Source of the DNA: Streptomyces virginiae
GTDB lineage: Bacteria; Actinomycetota; Actinomycetes; Streptomycetales; Streptomycetaceae
NCBI RefSeq assembly: GCF_000720455.1
Contig: NZ_JOAK01000040.1
Span: forward strand, 1 to 64,000
Length of the DNA stretch: 64,000 bases
Direction: 5' to 3'
Shown: piece after piece, positions 47,988 through 57,082 of the stretch
Numbering within the stretch: position 1 is the first letter of the stretch
Layout: each line of letters starts with the position of its first letter
Made by a program: the position numbers and the translations under genes
Notes under the pieces: model-generated
Databases searched by the model: none
What the model saw: only the letters and a program-made list of their open reading frames with translations
Told to the model about the DNA's origin: nothing

Positions 47988-50987
47988 CTAGGCCGGCACG
48001 CGGGGGACGAGGTCGCGGGCGGCGGTGGCGAAGGCCCCGCGGTTCGGGTGGCCGGTCTTCTGCAGGACGCTCGCCACGTGCTTCTCGACGGTGCGCGGCG
48101 AGATGTGCAGACGGCCGGCGATGTCCCTGTTGCTGATCCGTTCCGCGACCAGCCGGGCCACCTCGAACTCGCGGACGGTGATGCCGGACCTGCGCAGGTG
48201 CGGCGGCACCTGCTCGGTGCCCGTGCGCCGCTGCCGGACGGACGCGCCCATCCCGCGCAGCAGGGCCCGGCCGGCGGCGGCGACCTGGTGGTGGCCGGCG
48301 GCGTGGAAGTGCTCCTCGGCCTCGCGCAGCCACTCGACCGGCGCGCCCCAGCCGTCCTCGTACGCCGGCCGGGCCACCAGCCTCAGGCACAGGCGGCGGG
48401 CCATGGGGTACGGGGCGGCCGCCGCCAGCGCCTCGTCCGCGGCGGCCGTCGCCTGCTCGCGGTGGCCTTCACGGCCGAGCAGCACGGCGTGGGCGAGGCC
48501 GGCGAACTGGCGGTTCCAGCGGGTGCCGCCGGCGCCGGCGTCCGCGGGGCCGGCGCAGTGCCGGCGGCCCATGCGTCCGGCCAGTACGCCGAGGAGTACG
48601 ACGATGCCGTGCCGGCCGAAGTCGCCGGTGGCCGGGTTCTCGTTGTCGTAGGCGAGCGCTCGCGCGAGCTCCTGTTCCGCGGCGTCGTGCCGTTCCTCCA
48701 GCAGCGAGCAGAAGGCCCGGGCCAGCCCGTAGGACATGGCGCGCAAGCCGGGCGCGGCGTCCAGGAGCGGCTCCAGTCGCTCCAGCGCCCCGCTCATCTC
48801 GGCGCGGCGTCCCTGGTGGGCGTAGCGCACGGCGTCGGCGAGCCGGAACAGGGCGAGGTGCCGGTCCAGTCCCAGGCCGGACGCTTCGGCCGTGCCCTCG
48901 GTGATTTCGTCGCGGGCCTCGTCGAAGGCGCACCGCCGGACGCGCTCCAGTGCGAGGGCGAAACCGGCCTCGTGCGCCGGTGGCAGCAGTCCCCTGCGCC
49001 GGGCCTCCTGCCGGGCCTGCTCCAGGCGGGTCGGCCGCTCGTCCTCTCCGGCCGCGGTGATGGCCAGCTGTACGTCGGCCGCCGTGCGCGGTACGGGGAG
49101 CCGGTGGGCGAGGGCGATCGCGCGGGCCCGCTCGAAGTGGGCCGCGGCCGCGGACTCGTCGTGCTGCCGGGCCAGTTGTCCGAGCAGCAGCAGGGCTCCG
49201 CACGCGGCGTCCGGCTGGTCGCCGGCGCGGGCGGCGCCCACGGCCCGGCGGGCGAGCCGGGCGGCGGTGTGGAGCCGGTCGGGGGCGGGCCTGCCCAGCT
49301 CGGCGTGGGCGGCCGCGAGGTCCACGAGGGCGCTGTGGCCGTCGGCGGGACGGCCGGGGAGCAGCGAGCGGGCGGTGTCGAGGTGGCGCAGGGCTTCGGC
49401 GGGGCGGCCGGTCAGGGTGGCGATGGCGCTGAGCCGGGCGTGGATCCCGGCCCGACGCGCGGCGGGAATGCCCTGGTCGACGGCGGGCGGCGCCGGTAAC
49501 CGGTCGAGGCGGGCCGTGCGGGCGACGGCGTCCAGGAGCATTTCCAGCACCGTGGCGTGCAGTTCGGGAGCCGCGGTGCCGGGTTCGAGGAGGCGGTGGG
49601 CCCGGGTGAGCAGGTCCAGGGCCTCGTCCGGAGCCTGTTCCGGGGTGGTCTCCTCCGTCGCCCACCGCGCCGCTTCGCAGTACAGGCGTACGGCTTCCCG
49701 GGCTTCGCCGGCGTGTTCGTGCAGCCGGGCGGCGTGTGCGCGCCAGGCTCCGGGCAGTCCCGGGTGGAGGTGGGCCAGTGCGCGCGCCGCGCTCCGCGCG
49801 TGCCGGGCGCGTTCGCCCGGGCCGAGGTCGTCGAGGAGCGCCTCGGCCGCCAGCGGGTAGCGGAAGGCGTACCAGTGGGTGCCCGGCCCGTCCGGTGTGA
49901 TCAGGGACGAGTCGAGGGCGGCGCGCAGGACCTCGGACAGGGCCGTGTGGTCGACGCCCATCGCGTGTTCCAGTACCGGCAGCGGGAAGCGCCGGCCGAA
50001 CAGGGCGGCCGCGCCCAGGAACCGCAGGCCGAGCGGCCCGAGCGATGCGGTCCGGCGTCTGACGTCGTCGGCGACGGTGGGTGGTACGGACGGGGTCCGG
50101 CCGCCGTGGTGGGTGGGGCGGCCGGCATGGTCGTGGACGAGTTCCTTGACGACGAACGGGATGCCGGCGCTGCCGGTCAGCGCGCGGTGCAGGAGTTCGG
50201 GGCAGACCTCCTCCGGTGCGGCGCCCAGCTCGGCCGCGACGAGGAGGCGTACGTCGGGGTGGGTCAGCGGGGTCAGGTCGAGGGATTCGGCCGCTTCCCG
50301 CTGGCGGGCGCGCAGGGCCAGTTCGGCCGCCGCGCGGGGGGTGTGCCCCGCGACGAGCAGGAGGACGGCCGGCTGGTGCCCGATGTTGTCGAGGAGGTAC
50401 TCGACGGCGGCCAGGGTGCCGGGGTCGGCGTCGTGCAGGTCGTCGAGGACGAGCAGGCAGCCCCGCCGGCGTCCGACGGCGGCGAGCAGGCGGAGCATCG
50501 TTTCGGCGACGGTGAGGGGCGACGGGCCGCGGTGCACGGTGCCCGGAGCGTCCGCCGTGCCCGGAGCCTGCGTCGTGCCCGGGGTGTCGCTCAGCAGACG
50601 GGCCATGACGGGGCCGTAGCCGCCCAGTTCCTCCGGATCGGGCAGCAGTCCGGCGCGGGCGAGCAGGAGCAGTGCCTCGACGAGCGGCCGGTAGGGGACG
50701 GGCGGGCCGACGGTGCTGGCCCGCCCGCGTACGGTGACCATGTCCGCCGCGGCGGCCTCGGCGAGGGCCTCGGTGGCGAGCCGGGTCTTGCCGACGCCGG
50801 GCTCGCCGGTGACGAACAGGGCTCCGCCCCGCCCGGACCGGGCGGCGGCCAGTGCCGCCGCGATCCGTCCCATCTCGGCCGTACGCCCGACGAGACGGCC
50901 CCGCCCCCGGTGCGGGCCGCAGACGTGGCCCGTGGCGGTGCGGTCCTCGGCCGGCCCTGCCGGCCCTCCCGACCAGAGTGCGGTCAC
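47988..50987 (-). CDS. LAL-type LuxR transcriptional regulator
   Basis: 999 residues. N-terminal AAA-like ATPase: Walker A TGEPGVGKTRLA (about 60-71), Walker B CLLVLDDLHDAD. A long helical (TPR-like) middle region and a C-terminal LuxR helix-turn-helix: SGITVREFEVARLVAERISNRDIAGRLHISPRTVEKHVASVLQK in outline. Large ATP-binding LuxR regulators often control secondary metabolism. GTG 50987 (MTALWSGG) with GGGAAGGGGA upstream is preferred to the longer start at 51023. It is convergent with the LanKC-like gene, so it is not in its operon but may regulate it. Confidence 0.92.
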   Translation of the reverse strand: MTALWSGGPAGPAEDRTATGHVCGPHRGRGRLVGRTAEMGRIAAALAAARSGRGGALFVTGEPGVGKTRLATEALAEAAAADMVTVRGRASTVGPPVPYRPLVEALLLLARAGLLPDPEELGGYGPVMARLLSDTPGTTQAPGTADAPGTVHRGPSPLTVAETMLRLLAAVGRRRGCLLVLDDLHDADPGTLAAVEYLLDNIGHQPAVLLLVAGHTPRAAAELALRARQREAAESLDLTPLTHPDVRLLVAAELGAAPEEVCPELLHRALTGSAGIPFVVKELVHDHAGRPTHHGGRTPSVPPTVADDVRRRTASLGPLGLRFLGAAALFGRRFPLPVLEHAMGVDHTALSEVLRAALDSSLITPDGPGTHWYAFRYPLAAEALLDDLGPGERARHARSAARALAHLHPGLPGAWRAHAARLHEHAGEAREAVRLYCEAARWATEETTPEQAPDEALDLLTRAHRLLEPGTAAPELHATVLEMLLDAVARTARLDRLPAPPAVDQGIPAARRAGIHARLSAIATLTGRPAEALRHLDTARSLLPGRPADGHSALVDLAAAHAELGRPAPDRLHTAARLARRAVGAARAGDQPDAACGALLLLGQLARQHDESAAAAHFERARAIALAHRLPVPRTAADVQLAITAAGEDERPTRLEQARQEARRRGLLPPAHEAGFALALERVRRCAFDEARDEITEGTAEASGLGLDRHLALFRLADAVRYAHQGRRAEMSGALERLEPLLDAAPGLRAMSYGLARAFCSLLEERHDAAEQELARALAYDNENPATGDFGRHGIVVLLGVLAGRMGRRHCAGPADAGAGGTRWNRQFAGLAHAVLLGREGHREQATAAADEALAAAAPYPMARRLCLRLVARPAYEDGWGAPVEWLREAEEHFHAAGHHQVAAAGRALLRGMGASVRQRRTGTEQVPPHLRRSGITVREFEVARLVAERISNRDIAGRLHISPRTVEKHVASVLQKTGHPNRGAFATAARDLVPRVPA

Positions 50988-51093
50988 CGGCTCGTCCCCT
51001 TCCCGGCGGGCCGTCCGAGGCACCGCCGGGACGACTGTACGAGGGGCGGGGGTGCCCCCTGAAGCCGTCCGTTTGGGGGGCTTGCGCCGGGGG

Positions 51094-51753
51094 TCAGCCC
51101 CCGTCGAGGCTGTCCTCCCGTACCCGCAGGGCGAGGTCGAGCTTGGTGTAGGTGGGGCGTCCCGCCTGCTGGTACTTGGCCTTGACGCGGTCCAGGTAGT
51201 CCTTGGCCGTGTGGACGGTGATGCCGGCGCGCCGGGCCGCGGACTTGAGGGTCATGCCGGACGCGTAGTCGAGCAGGATCTGCCGTTCCCGGGGCGAGAG
51301 CCGGGGGCGGGCGGGGCTGTCGTCGTAGGCGCAGGCGAAGGCGAGTTCCATGGAATGGGCGCCCCGGCCCTCCGCCAGGTCCTTGACGGCGCAGACCAGG
51401 GTCGGCAGGTCGTGGTCCTTGGTCAGGTACCCGTCGGCGCCGGCCCGGATCGCCTCGATGATCCGGGAGCGGTCCGGCACCGTGCTGATCATGAGGACGC
51501 GGCTCCCGGTGCGCAGCAGCCTGCGGATGTTGTCGGCGGGGTCCGAGCCGTCCCTCAGGACGAGGTCGAGGAGGACGACGTCGGCCGGGGCGCGCTGCGG
51601 GTCGCCGTACCGGCCGGGGTCCGCGAGGAGTTCCGCGACGGTGGCGGCGGTCGCGACGAGCCGCAGGTCGGGTACGCCGTCGAGCCAGGCCCGCAGTCCG
51701 TCGCGGAGCATCCGGTCGTCGTCGACCACCGCGACCGTGATCACCCGGGCCAT
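51094..51753 (-). CDS. NarL-family response regulator
   Basis: 219 residues: receiver with DDD 11-13, phospho-acceptor Asp63 (VVLLDLVLRDG) and Lys in GYLTKDHDL; C-terminal helix-turn-helix LSPRERQILLDYASGMTLKSAARRAGITVHTAKDYLDRVKAKY in outline. The spacing T-AKDY instead of V-x-x-H resembles a Streptomyces subgroup. Its start lies inside the kinase gene (13-base overlap), so kinase and regulator are one operon. Confidence 0.92.
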   Translation of the reverse strand: MARVITVAVVDDDRMLRDGLRAWLDGVPDLRLVATAATVAELLADPGRYGDPQRAPADVVLLDLVLRDGSDPADNIRRLLRTGSRVLMISTVPDRSRIIEAIRAGADGYLTKDHDLPTLVCAVKDLAEGRGAHSMELAFACAYDDSPARPRLSPRERQILLDYASGMTLKSAARRAGITVHTAKDYLDRVKAKYQQAGRPTYTKLDLALRVREDSLDGG

Positions 51754-53045
51754 CTCAGCTCCACCCGTACGCCCTCGCCGGGGGCGGTGTCCACGGTCGC
51801 CCGGCCCCCCGCCTCGGTCATCCTGCCGTGGACCGAGCCGCGCAGGCCGAGGCCGGGCTCGCACCGGGCGGGGTCGAATCCCGGGCCGCGGTCGACCACG
51901 GTGACGACGGCTCCGCCGCCGCCGTCCGGGTCCGCGGTGGCGGTGAGGTAGGCGTGGCCGGTGCCGGCGTGGCGCCGGACGTTGTTGAGGGCTTCCCGTA
52001 CGGCGTGCCCCAGCGCGGCGGCGGCTTCGGGGGGTACCTGCGGCAGGGCGTGGTACTGGGCGGTGACCCGCAGTCCGAGGCTCTCCACGGATCCGACGGC
52101 CTCCTCCAGGGCGGCGCCGATCTCCCGGTGGGGCGTCTCCTCGGCCGTCTGCTGGATCAGGCGGCGCAGGTAGGCGGCCTCGCGGGCGCACCGCTGCCGC
52201 ACCTCGGGGGCGTTGGCGTCGACGGTGCCGGCCGCCAGGGTGGTCAGGGTGGCGAGGACGGTGTCGTGCAGGGCACGGTGGTGTTCGAGGCGTTCGGCGT
52301 AGCGCGCCTTGTGCGCCTCCGCGGCCAGCGCGCGGGCGTTGGCCTCGTCGAGGAGCCGGCCCTGGCGGAGCAGGTACCAGCGGAATGCGTAGGTCATCAC
52401 GGCGGACGACACCAGCGAGTTGAGGTGACCGACGACGACGGCGGGGGTCGCGTCCACGGCCTGGTAGCCGATGAAGTGGGTCAGTACGAGGAGCGCCACC
52501 ACGACGAGGGCGTGGAGGCGGTCGAGGGCGATGGCGGCGGTGGCGGTGGCCGATCCGCCGAGCAGCATCGCCCAGGCGATGGTGGGCGGTTCGCGCACGC
52601 CTCCCCAGGCGCACAGGGCAAGGGGCAGGACGCATCCGGTGACGAGGATGTCGGCCCAGATGTGCCGACGGTCGAACCGGCCCCGGCGCAGGGCCGTGCC
52701 GTAGGTCAGCGCGCTGAGCCCCAGGGCCGCGGCGAGGCCCAGGTGTTGCAGGGGCGGGTGCCACGGGCGGTGGGCGACGGCCATGACGGCGACCGTGAGG
52801 TGGCTGCCCCGGTAGAGCAGGGTGGCCACGATCAGGAAGGACTGGGCCCGGTCTGTCCCCGACCTCACGGAGGTCGTTCCGCGCAGTGCTCGTATGCGGC
52901 GTATCTGTAAGGACTGCAACGCCAGGACCACTCCTCCCCAAGCCGTGGGCGGCGCGGGGTCCCAGAGGGTGTGCCGTAGGGGACGGATGAGCCGCGAAGC
53001 CCGCAATTGCCAGTGACACCAGGCATTTTGCCCCAGCAGGTGCAC
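51741..53045 (-). CDS. NarX-type sensor histidine kinase
   Basis: About 434 residues. Six hydrophobic segments (about 70-235) form a membrane sensor without a large outer loop. The dimerisation/phosphorylation region contains LEHHRALHDTVLATLTTL (His within RALHD), then the HATPase domain: ALNNVRRHAGTG, VVTVVDRGPGFDP and GLGLRGSVHGRM. GTG 53045 begins the longest frame; a later start is possible because the first 40 residues look poorly conserved. Signal unknown, probably sensed within the membrane. Confidence 0.88.
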   Translation of the reverse strand: MHLLGQNAWCHWQLRASRLIRPLRHTLWDPAPPTAWGGVVLALQSLQIRRIRALRGTTSVRSGTDRAQSFLIVATLLYRGSHLTVAVMAVAHRPWHPPLQHLGLAAALGLSALTYGTALRRGRFDRRHIWADILVTGCVLPLALCAWGGVREPPTIAWAMLLGGSATATAAIALDRLHALVVVALLVLTHFIGYQAVDATPAVVVGHLNSLVSSAVMTYAFRWYLLRQGRLLDEANARALAAEAHKARYAERLEHHRALHDTVLATLTTLAAGTVDANAPEVRQRCAREAAYLRRLIQQTAEETPHREIGAALEEAVGSVESLGLRVTAQYHALPQVPPEAAAALGHAVREALNNVRRHAGTGHAYLTATADPDGGGGAVVTVVDRGPGFDPARCEPGLGLRGSVHGRMTEAGGRATVDTAPGEGVRVELRWPG

Positions 53046-53144
53046 GTCAGTAAGGCACGTCCCGGACGGTCGGTCGTCGGCCGAGGCCCGATTTCACCGC
53101 CCGCGGGGGTCTCGGGCGGCGGTCGGACGGGCTGCGGGCCCGCT

Positions 53145-54092
53145 TCAGGCGGGGCCGGAGCCGCGGAACGAGTGCCGGTAGGCGGCGGGCGGGACTCCGA
53201 CCATCCGTTTGAACTGGCGGCGCAGCGTGGTCGAGGTGCCCATGCCGGTGGCGAGGGCGACGGCCTCGACGCTCTCGTCGGTGGCCTCCAGCAGCTCCTG
53301 GGCGCGGCGCACGCGCTGGGTGAGGAGCCACTGCATCGGGGTCTGGCCGACCACCGACCGGAACTGCCGTCCGAGGTTGCGGGGGCTCGTGTGCGCCTCG
53401 CGCGCCATGTCGGTGACGGTCAGTGGCCGGTCGAGCCGCTGCTGGGCCCAGGCGAGCAGGTCGGCGAGCCGGTGGTCGCCGCCGGCCTGGACGGGGGTGC
53501 CCACGAACTGGGCCTGGCCGCCGGGGCGGTGCGGCGACATGACCAGGCGGCGGGCGACGGCGTTGGCGACGGCGGCGCCGTGGTCGAGGTGGACCAGGTG
53601 CAGGCAGAGGTCCACGGCTGCGGCCTTGCCCGCGGCGGTGAGGACGCTGCCGTTGTCCGTGTAGAGCACGTCCGGGTCGACGAGGGCCAGCGGGTGGCGT
53701 GCCGCGAGTTCCGCGGCGTGCGCCCAGTGGGTGGTGGCCCGCCGGCCGTCGAGCAGGCCGGCGGCGCCGAGCACGAACGCCCCGGTGCACAGGGAGGCGA
53801 CGCGGGCTCCGGCCTCGTGGGCGGCGCGGACGGCGTCGACGAGTTCGGGCGGCGGGGGCACGTCCACGTCGGCGCAGGCGGGCACGATCACGGTGTCGGC
53901 GGCGGCCACCCGGTCGAGCCCGTGGTCGGGTTCGACCGTGAACGGGCCGACCCGCACCGGGCCGGGCCCGCAGAGCTGTACGTCGTACCAGCCGTCCGTC
54001 GCCTCGCGCGGCGGGTTGCCGAAGATCTCGTAGGCGACGCCCAGTTCGAAGTGCAGGAGGTCACCGGCGGTGGGGAGCACGACGGTCGGCAT
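53145..54092 (-). CDS. GlxA-type regulator: DJ-1/PfpI-like domain plus AraC helix-turn-helix
   Basis: 315 residues. Residues 1-180 are DJ-1/PfpI-like (FELGVAYEIFGNPPRE; VASLCTGAFVLGAAGLLDGR with the nucleophile-site Cys). Residues 205-310 are AraC-type: DRPLTVTDMAREAHTSPRNLGRQFRS and VEAVALATGMGTSTTLRRQFKRMVG. Such proteins regulate nitrogen or aldehyde metabolism genes. It is divergent from the saccharopine-dehydrogenase-like gene with 98 bases between, the usual geometry for a regulator and its target. Confidence 0.92.
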   Translation of the reverse strand: MPTVVLPTAGDLLHFELGVAYEIFGNPPREATDGWYDVQLCGPGPVRVGPFTVEPDHGLDRVAAADTVIVPACADVDVPPPPELVDAVRAAHEAGARVASLCTGAFVLGAAGLLDGRRATTHWAHAAELAARHPLALVDPDVLYTDNGSVLTAAGKAAAVDLCLHLVHLDHGAAVANAVARRLVMSPHRPGGQAQFVGTPVQAGGDHRLADLLAWAQQRLDRPLTVTDMAREAHTSPRNLGRQFRSVVGQTPMQWLLTQRVRRAQELLEATDESVEAVALATGMGTSTTLRRQFKRMVGVPPAAYRHSFRGSGPA

Positions 54093-54190
54093 GTCCGAAA
54101 GTGTACGGGCGGCGTCGTTCCGGACCATCACGGCCGGGCTCCTGCCACGGCGAGACTGGGCCCGTCGGCACGTCGAGAGCAGGGGGAACC

Positions 54191-55219
54191 ATGGGTACAG
54201 CGGCAGTGGTGGTCTACGGGGCGACCGGACACACCGGCCGGTTCGTCGTCGCCGAACTGCGACGGCGCGGATTCGCCGCCGTCGTCTCGGGCCGGGACGC
54301 GTCCCGGCTGGAGGCACTGGCCGCGGAGTGGGGGGACGTGGAGGTGCGCCCCGCGACCGTCGACGACGCCGGTTCGCTGGACCGGGCCCTGGCCGGCGCG
54401 GCGGCCGTGATCAACTGCGCCGGGCCGTTCGCGGTGACGGCGGGTCCGGTCGTCGAGGCGGCCCTGCGGGCGGGGATCCCGTACCTGGACGTCGCGGCGG
54501 AACTGGAGGCGAACGTCGCGACGTTCGCCGGCCACGAGCGGGCGGCCGCCGCGGCCGGCACGCCCGTGGTGCCCGCGATGGCGTTCTTCGGCGGGCTGGG
54601 CGACCTGCTGGTGACGGCGGCGATGGGCGAGTGGACCTCCGCGGAAATCGCTCACGTCGCCTACGGGTTGAGCAGCTGGCACCCGACGTCCGGCACCCGG
54701 GCGGCGGGCCGGGTGTCCCACGAGCGCCGCGCGGGGCGCCGCGTGCGCTTCGCGGACGGCGCGCTGCGGTACCACGACGACGCGGTGGTGGAGCAGGACT
54801 GGGCATTCCCGGAGCCGCTGGGCCGGCGGTCGGTGATCGCGGAGTTCACCATGGCCGACGCCGTCACCGTGCCCAGCCACCTGGCGGTGCCGGAGGTCCG
54901 TACGTACATGACCGTCGAAGCCGCGAGGGACCTGGCCGCCGAGGACACCCCGGCGCCTGAACCGGCCGACGACCTGGGGCGGTCGGACCAGACGTTCGTC
55001 GTGGACGTGGTGGTGGCTTCGGGAGGCGTCGAGCGCCGGGCAACGGCCCGCGGCCGGGACATCTACGCGGTCACCGCGCCCCTGGTGGTGGAGGCCCTCG
55101 AACGCGTGCTGTCCGGGCGCACGCGGACCACGGGGGTCGCGTCGGCCGGTGCGATGTTCGACGCGCCCGACTTCCTGCGGGCGCTGGAGCCTTACGTGTC
55201 GGTGCGGCTCCCGCACTGA
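54191..55219 (+). CDS. Saccharopine dehydrogenase-like NAD(P)-binding protein
   Basis: 342 residues. N-terminal Rossmann motif VVYGATGHTGRFVVAEL, VSGRDASRLEAL, AVINCAGPFAV and YLDVAAELE, typical of the saccharopine dehydrogenase/trans-acting enoyl reductase group. The C-terminal half has no assigned catalytic motif. It may reduce an activated carbonyl or enoyl compound. AGCAGGGGG precedes ATG 54191. Likely under control of the divergent GlxA-type regulator. Confidence 0.88.
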   Translation: MGTAAVVVYGATGHTGRFVVAELRRRGFAAVVSGRDASRLEALAAEWGDVEVRPATVDDAGSLDRALAGAAAVINCAGPFAVTAGPVVEAALRAGIPYLDVAAELEANVATFAGHERAAAAAGTPVVPAMAFFGGLGDLLVTAAMGEWTSAEIAHVAYGLSSWHPTSGTRAAGRVSHERRAGRRVRFADGALRYHDDAVVEQDWAFPEPLGRRSVIAEFTMADAVTVPSHLAVPEVRTYMTVEAARDLAAEDTPAPEPADDLGRSDQTFVVDVVVASGGVERRATARGRDIYAVTAPLVVEALERVLSGRTRTTGVASAGAMFDAPDFLRALEPYVSVRLPH

Positions 55220-55229
55220 ACGGGCGGGC

Positions 55230-55267
55230 CGGGGGACAGCCGTACTCCGGTTCGGGGGACAGCCGTA
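55230..55267. repeat. Direct repeat upstream of the secreted peptidase
   Basis: CGGGGGACAGCCGTA occurs at 55230-55244 and again at 55253-55267, a 23-base period, just upstream of a TAGCGT hexamer. Likely two binding sites for one regulator on adjacent faces of the helix. Confidence 0.6.
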
Positions 55268-55305
55268 GTGAGGGGACACCTCCCCCGCACCTAGCGTCCA
55301 CGTGT

Positions 55306-57006
55306 ATGACACACGTGACACACGGACAACACGGCGCGAAGTGCGAGCCCTTAGGGAGTGACCCCGCCGGGCAGGCGGGACGTTGCGGACACAGCCCAGG
55401 CCCGGGGCCGGGGCGGGGGCGGTGGTACGCGGTCGCACCGGCCCTGGCCGCGATCGTGGTGGCCGCCTGCGTCCCGGTGGCGTACGCGGCGCCGCCGCCC
55501 GCTCCGCCCGCTCCGGCCGCGCCGCCCGCCCCCGCACAGGGCGCCGGTGACGGGCTCGACCGCTACCACCGCCAGCGCCTCGACTGGGGCAGCTGCGTCA
55601 AGGGCCCGGACGACGCGGCGGGCCGCGACCTGGACCGGTCCGGCGCGAGCTGCGCCGACGTGACCGTCCCGCTGGACTACACGGACCCCCGCGGCCGCAC
55701 GATCACCGTCGCGGTCTCCCGGCTCAAGGCCACCGACACCCGTCGGCGCATCGGCGCCGTCCTCATCAACTACGGCGGCCCCGGCGGCACCGCCGTCGAG
55801 TCCCCGCCGCACGTCCGCGAGGCGATGAAGGAGGTCGGCGCGCGCTACGACATCGTCGGCTTCGACCCGCGCTTCGTCGGCCGCAGCACCCCGCTGGACT
55901 GCGGCTGGCCGGTCGGCACGGCGTGGTTCTCGGCAGGCTCCGGCCGGGCCGGCTTCGAGCGCCAGGTCGCCCTCCAGAAGGACCTGGCCGGCAGGTGCCG
56001 CGCCGCCGGCGCATCGGTGCTGCCCCACATCAGCACCCGCAACACCGCCCGCGACATGGACGTCATCCGCGCCGCGCTCGGCGAACGCCGGATCTCCTAC
56101 CTGGGCTACTCCTACGGCACCTATCTGGGCACGGTCTACACGCAGATGTTCCCCGGCCGCTACGACCGGGTCGTCCTCGACGGGGCCGTCGCCCCCGGCG
56201 ACTACAAGGCCCGGCTGATGCAGGGCGCCGAGCCCGAGAACGAACGGGCGCTCGCGGACTGGGCCGACTGGGCCGCCGACCGCCACGACACCCACGGGCT
56301 GGGCCGCACCCGCGCCGAGGTCCTCGCCACCGTCGAGGGGATCGTCGCGGCGTCGGCACGGGGCCCGCTGACCGTCGGCGCCGCCCCCGACGTCTTCCGG
56401 CTCGACGACACCCAGGTCCCGCTGCTCCTCTTCATGGGGATCGCGGACGACACCGACAGGGCGCGGACCGCCCTCGCCGAGCAGGTGTCGGCGCTGGCGA
56501 AGGCGGCGCAGGGCCGGCCCGCGCCGCTGTCGCCGGACTTCGTCCAGCTGCTGCGGTACGTCCTGACCGGTGAGCAGGCGGCGACCGGCGGCGTCCAGGC
56601 GGCGATCATCTGCGGGGACGTCGGCGCTCCGCGCGATCCCGAGGTCTACTGGCGCGACATCGAGCGCAGCCGGGCCGCGCACCCGCTGTTCGGGCCGCTC
56701 ACCAACAACGTCAACCCGTGCGCCTTCTGGGACCGGCCGCGCGAGGAGCGCACCCGGGTCCGCCGGGACGCCGCCGTGCTGATCGTCGCGGCCACCGGGG
56801 ACCCCCGCACCACGTACCGCAGCAGCGTCGGGCTCCACGGGCTGCTGCCGAGTTCGAGGCTGATCACCCTGGAGGACGCCAACCGGCACGGGCTGTACGG
56901 CGAGTACGGCAACGCCTGTGTCGACGACGGGGTCAACGCCTATCTGGCCACCGGGAAGCTGCCGGAGGAGGACCGGACCTGCGGCGCCGCTTCCTCGTCC
57001 GATTGA
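55306..57006 (+). CDS. Secreted alpha/beta hydrolase (tripeptidyl aminopeptidase-like)
   Basis: 566 residues. A long basic, Gly/Pro-rich N-terminus precedes a hydrophobic signal (APALAAIVVAACVPVAYA). Hydrolase core: oxyanion NYGGPGGTAV, VGFDPRFVGRSTPLDC, nucleophile elbow GYSYGTYLG (Ser), and the C-terminal TAP-like domain with Asp in ATGDPRTTY and His in NRHGLYG. It resembles Streptomyces SlpD/SlpE and tripeptidyl aminopeptidases that trim exported proteins. No Shine-Dalgarno is visible and TAGCGT ends about 10 bases before the ATG, so the transcript may be leaderless. Confidence 0.92.
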   Translation: MTHVTHGQHGAKCEPLGSDPAGQAGRCGHSPGPGPGRGRWYAVAPALAAIVVAACVPVAYAAPPPAPPAPAAPPAPAQGAGDGLDRYHRQRLDWGSCVKGPDDAAGRDLDRSGASCADVTVPLDYTDPRGRTITVAVSRLKATDTRRRIGAVLINYGGPGGTAVESPPHVREAMKEVGARYDIVGFDPRFVGRSTPLDCGWPVGTAWFSAGSGRAGFERQVALQKDLAGRCRAAGASVLPHISTRNTARDMDVIRAALGERRISYLGYSYGTYLGTVYTQMFPGRYDRVVLDGAVAPGDYKARLMQGAEPENERALADWADWAADRHDTHGLGRTRAEVLATVEGIVAASARGPLTVGAAPDVFRLDDTQVPLLLFMGIADDTDRARTALAEQVSALAKAAQGRPAPLSPDFVQLLRYVLTGEQAATGGVQAAIICGDVGAPRDPEVYWRDIERSRAAHPLFGPLTNNVNPCAFWDRPREERTRVRRDAAVLIVAATGDPRTTYRSSVGLHGLLPSSRLITLEDANRHGLYGEYGNACVDDGVNAYLATGKLPEEDRTCGAASSSD

Positions 57007-57010
57007 CATT

Positions 57011-57052
57011 CTTGCACTCGAAGTGCAAGCGTAAAACTGCACGGTGAGTGCA
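57011..57052. promoter_or_regulatory. Two TetR-type operators before the MMPL/DUF2993 operon
   Basis: CTTGCACT-CGA-AGTGCAAG (57011-57029) and TGCAC-GGTGA-GTGCA (57038-57052) both contain TGCAC-N5-GTGCA, 25 bases centre to centre. They sit in an AT-richer strip just before the MMPL gene, and a TetR gene closes the same operon region. Confidence 0.75.
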
Positions 57053-57082
57053 ATATGTTGTCATCGGATCATGGAGGCCGGG

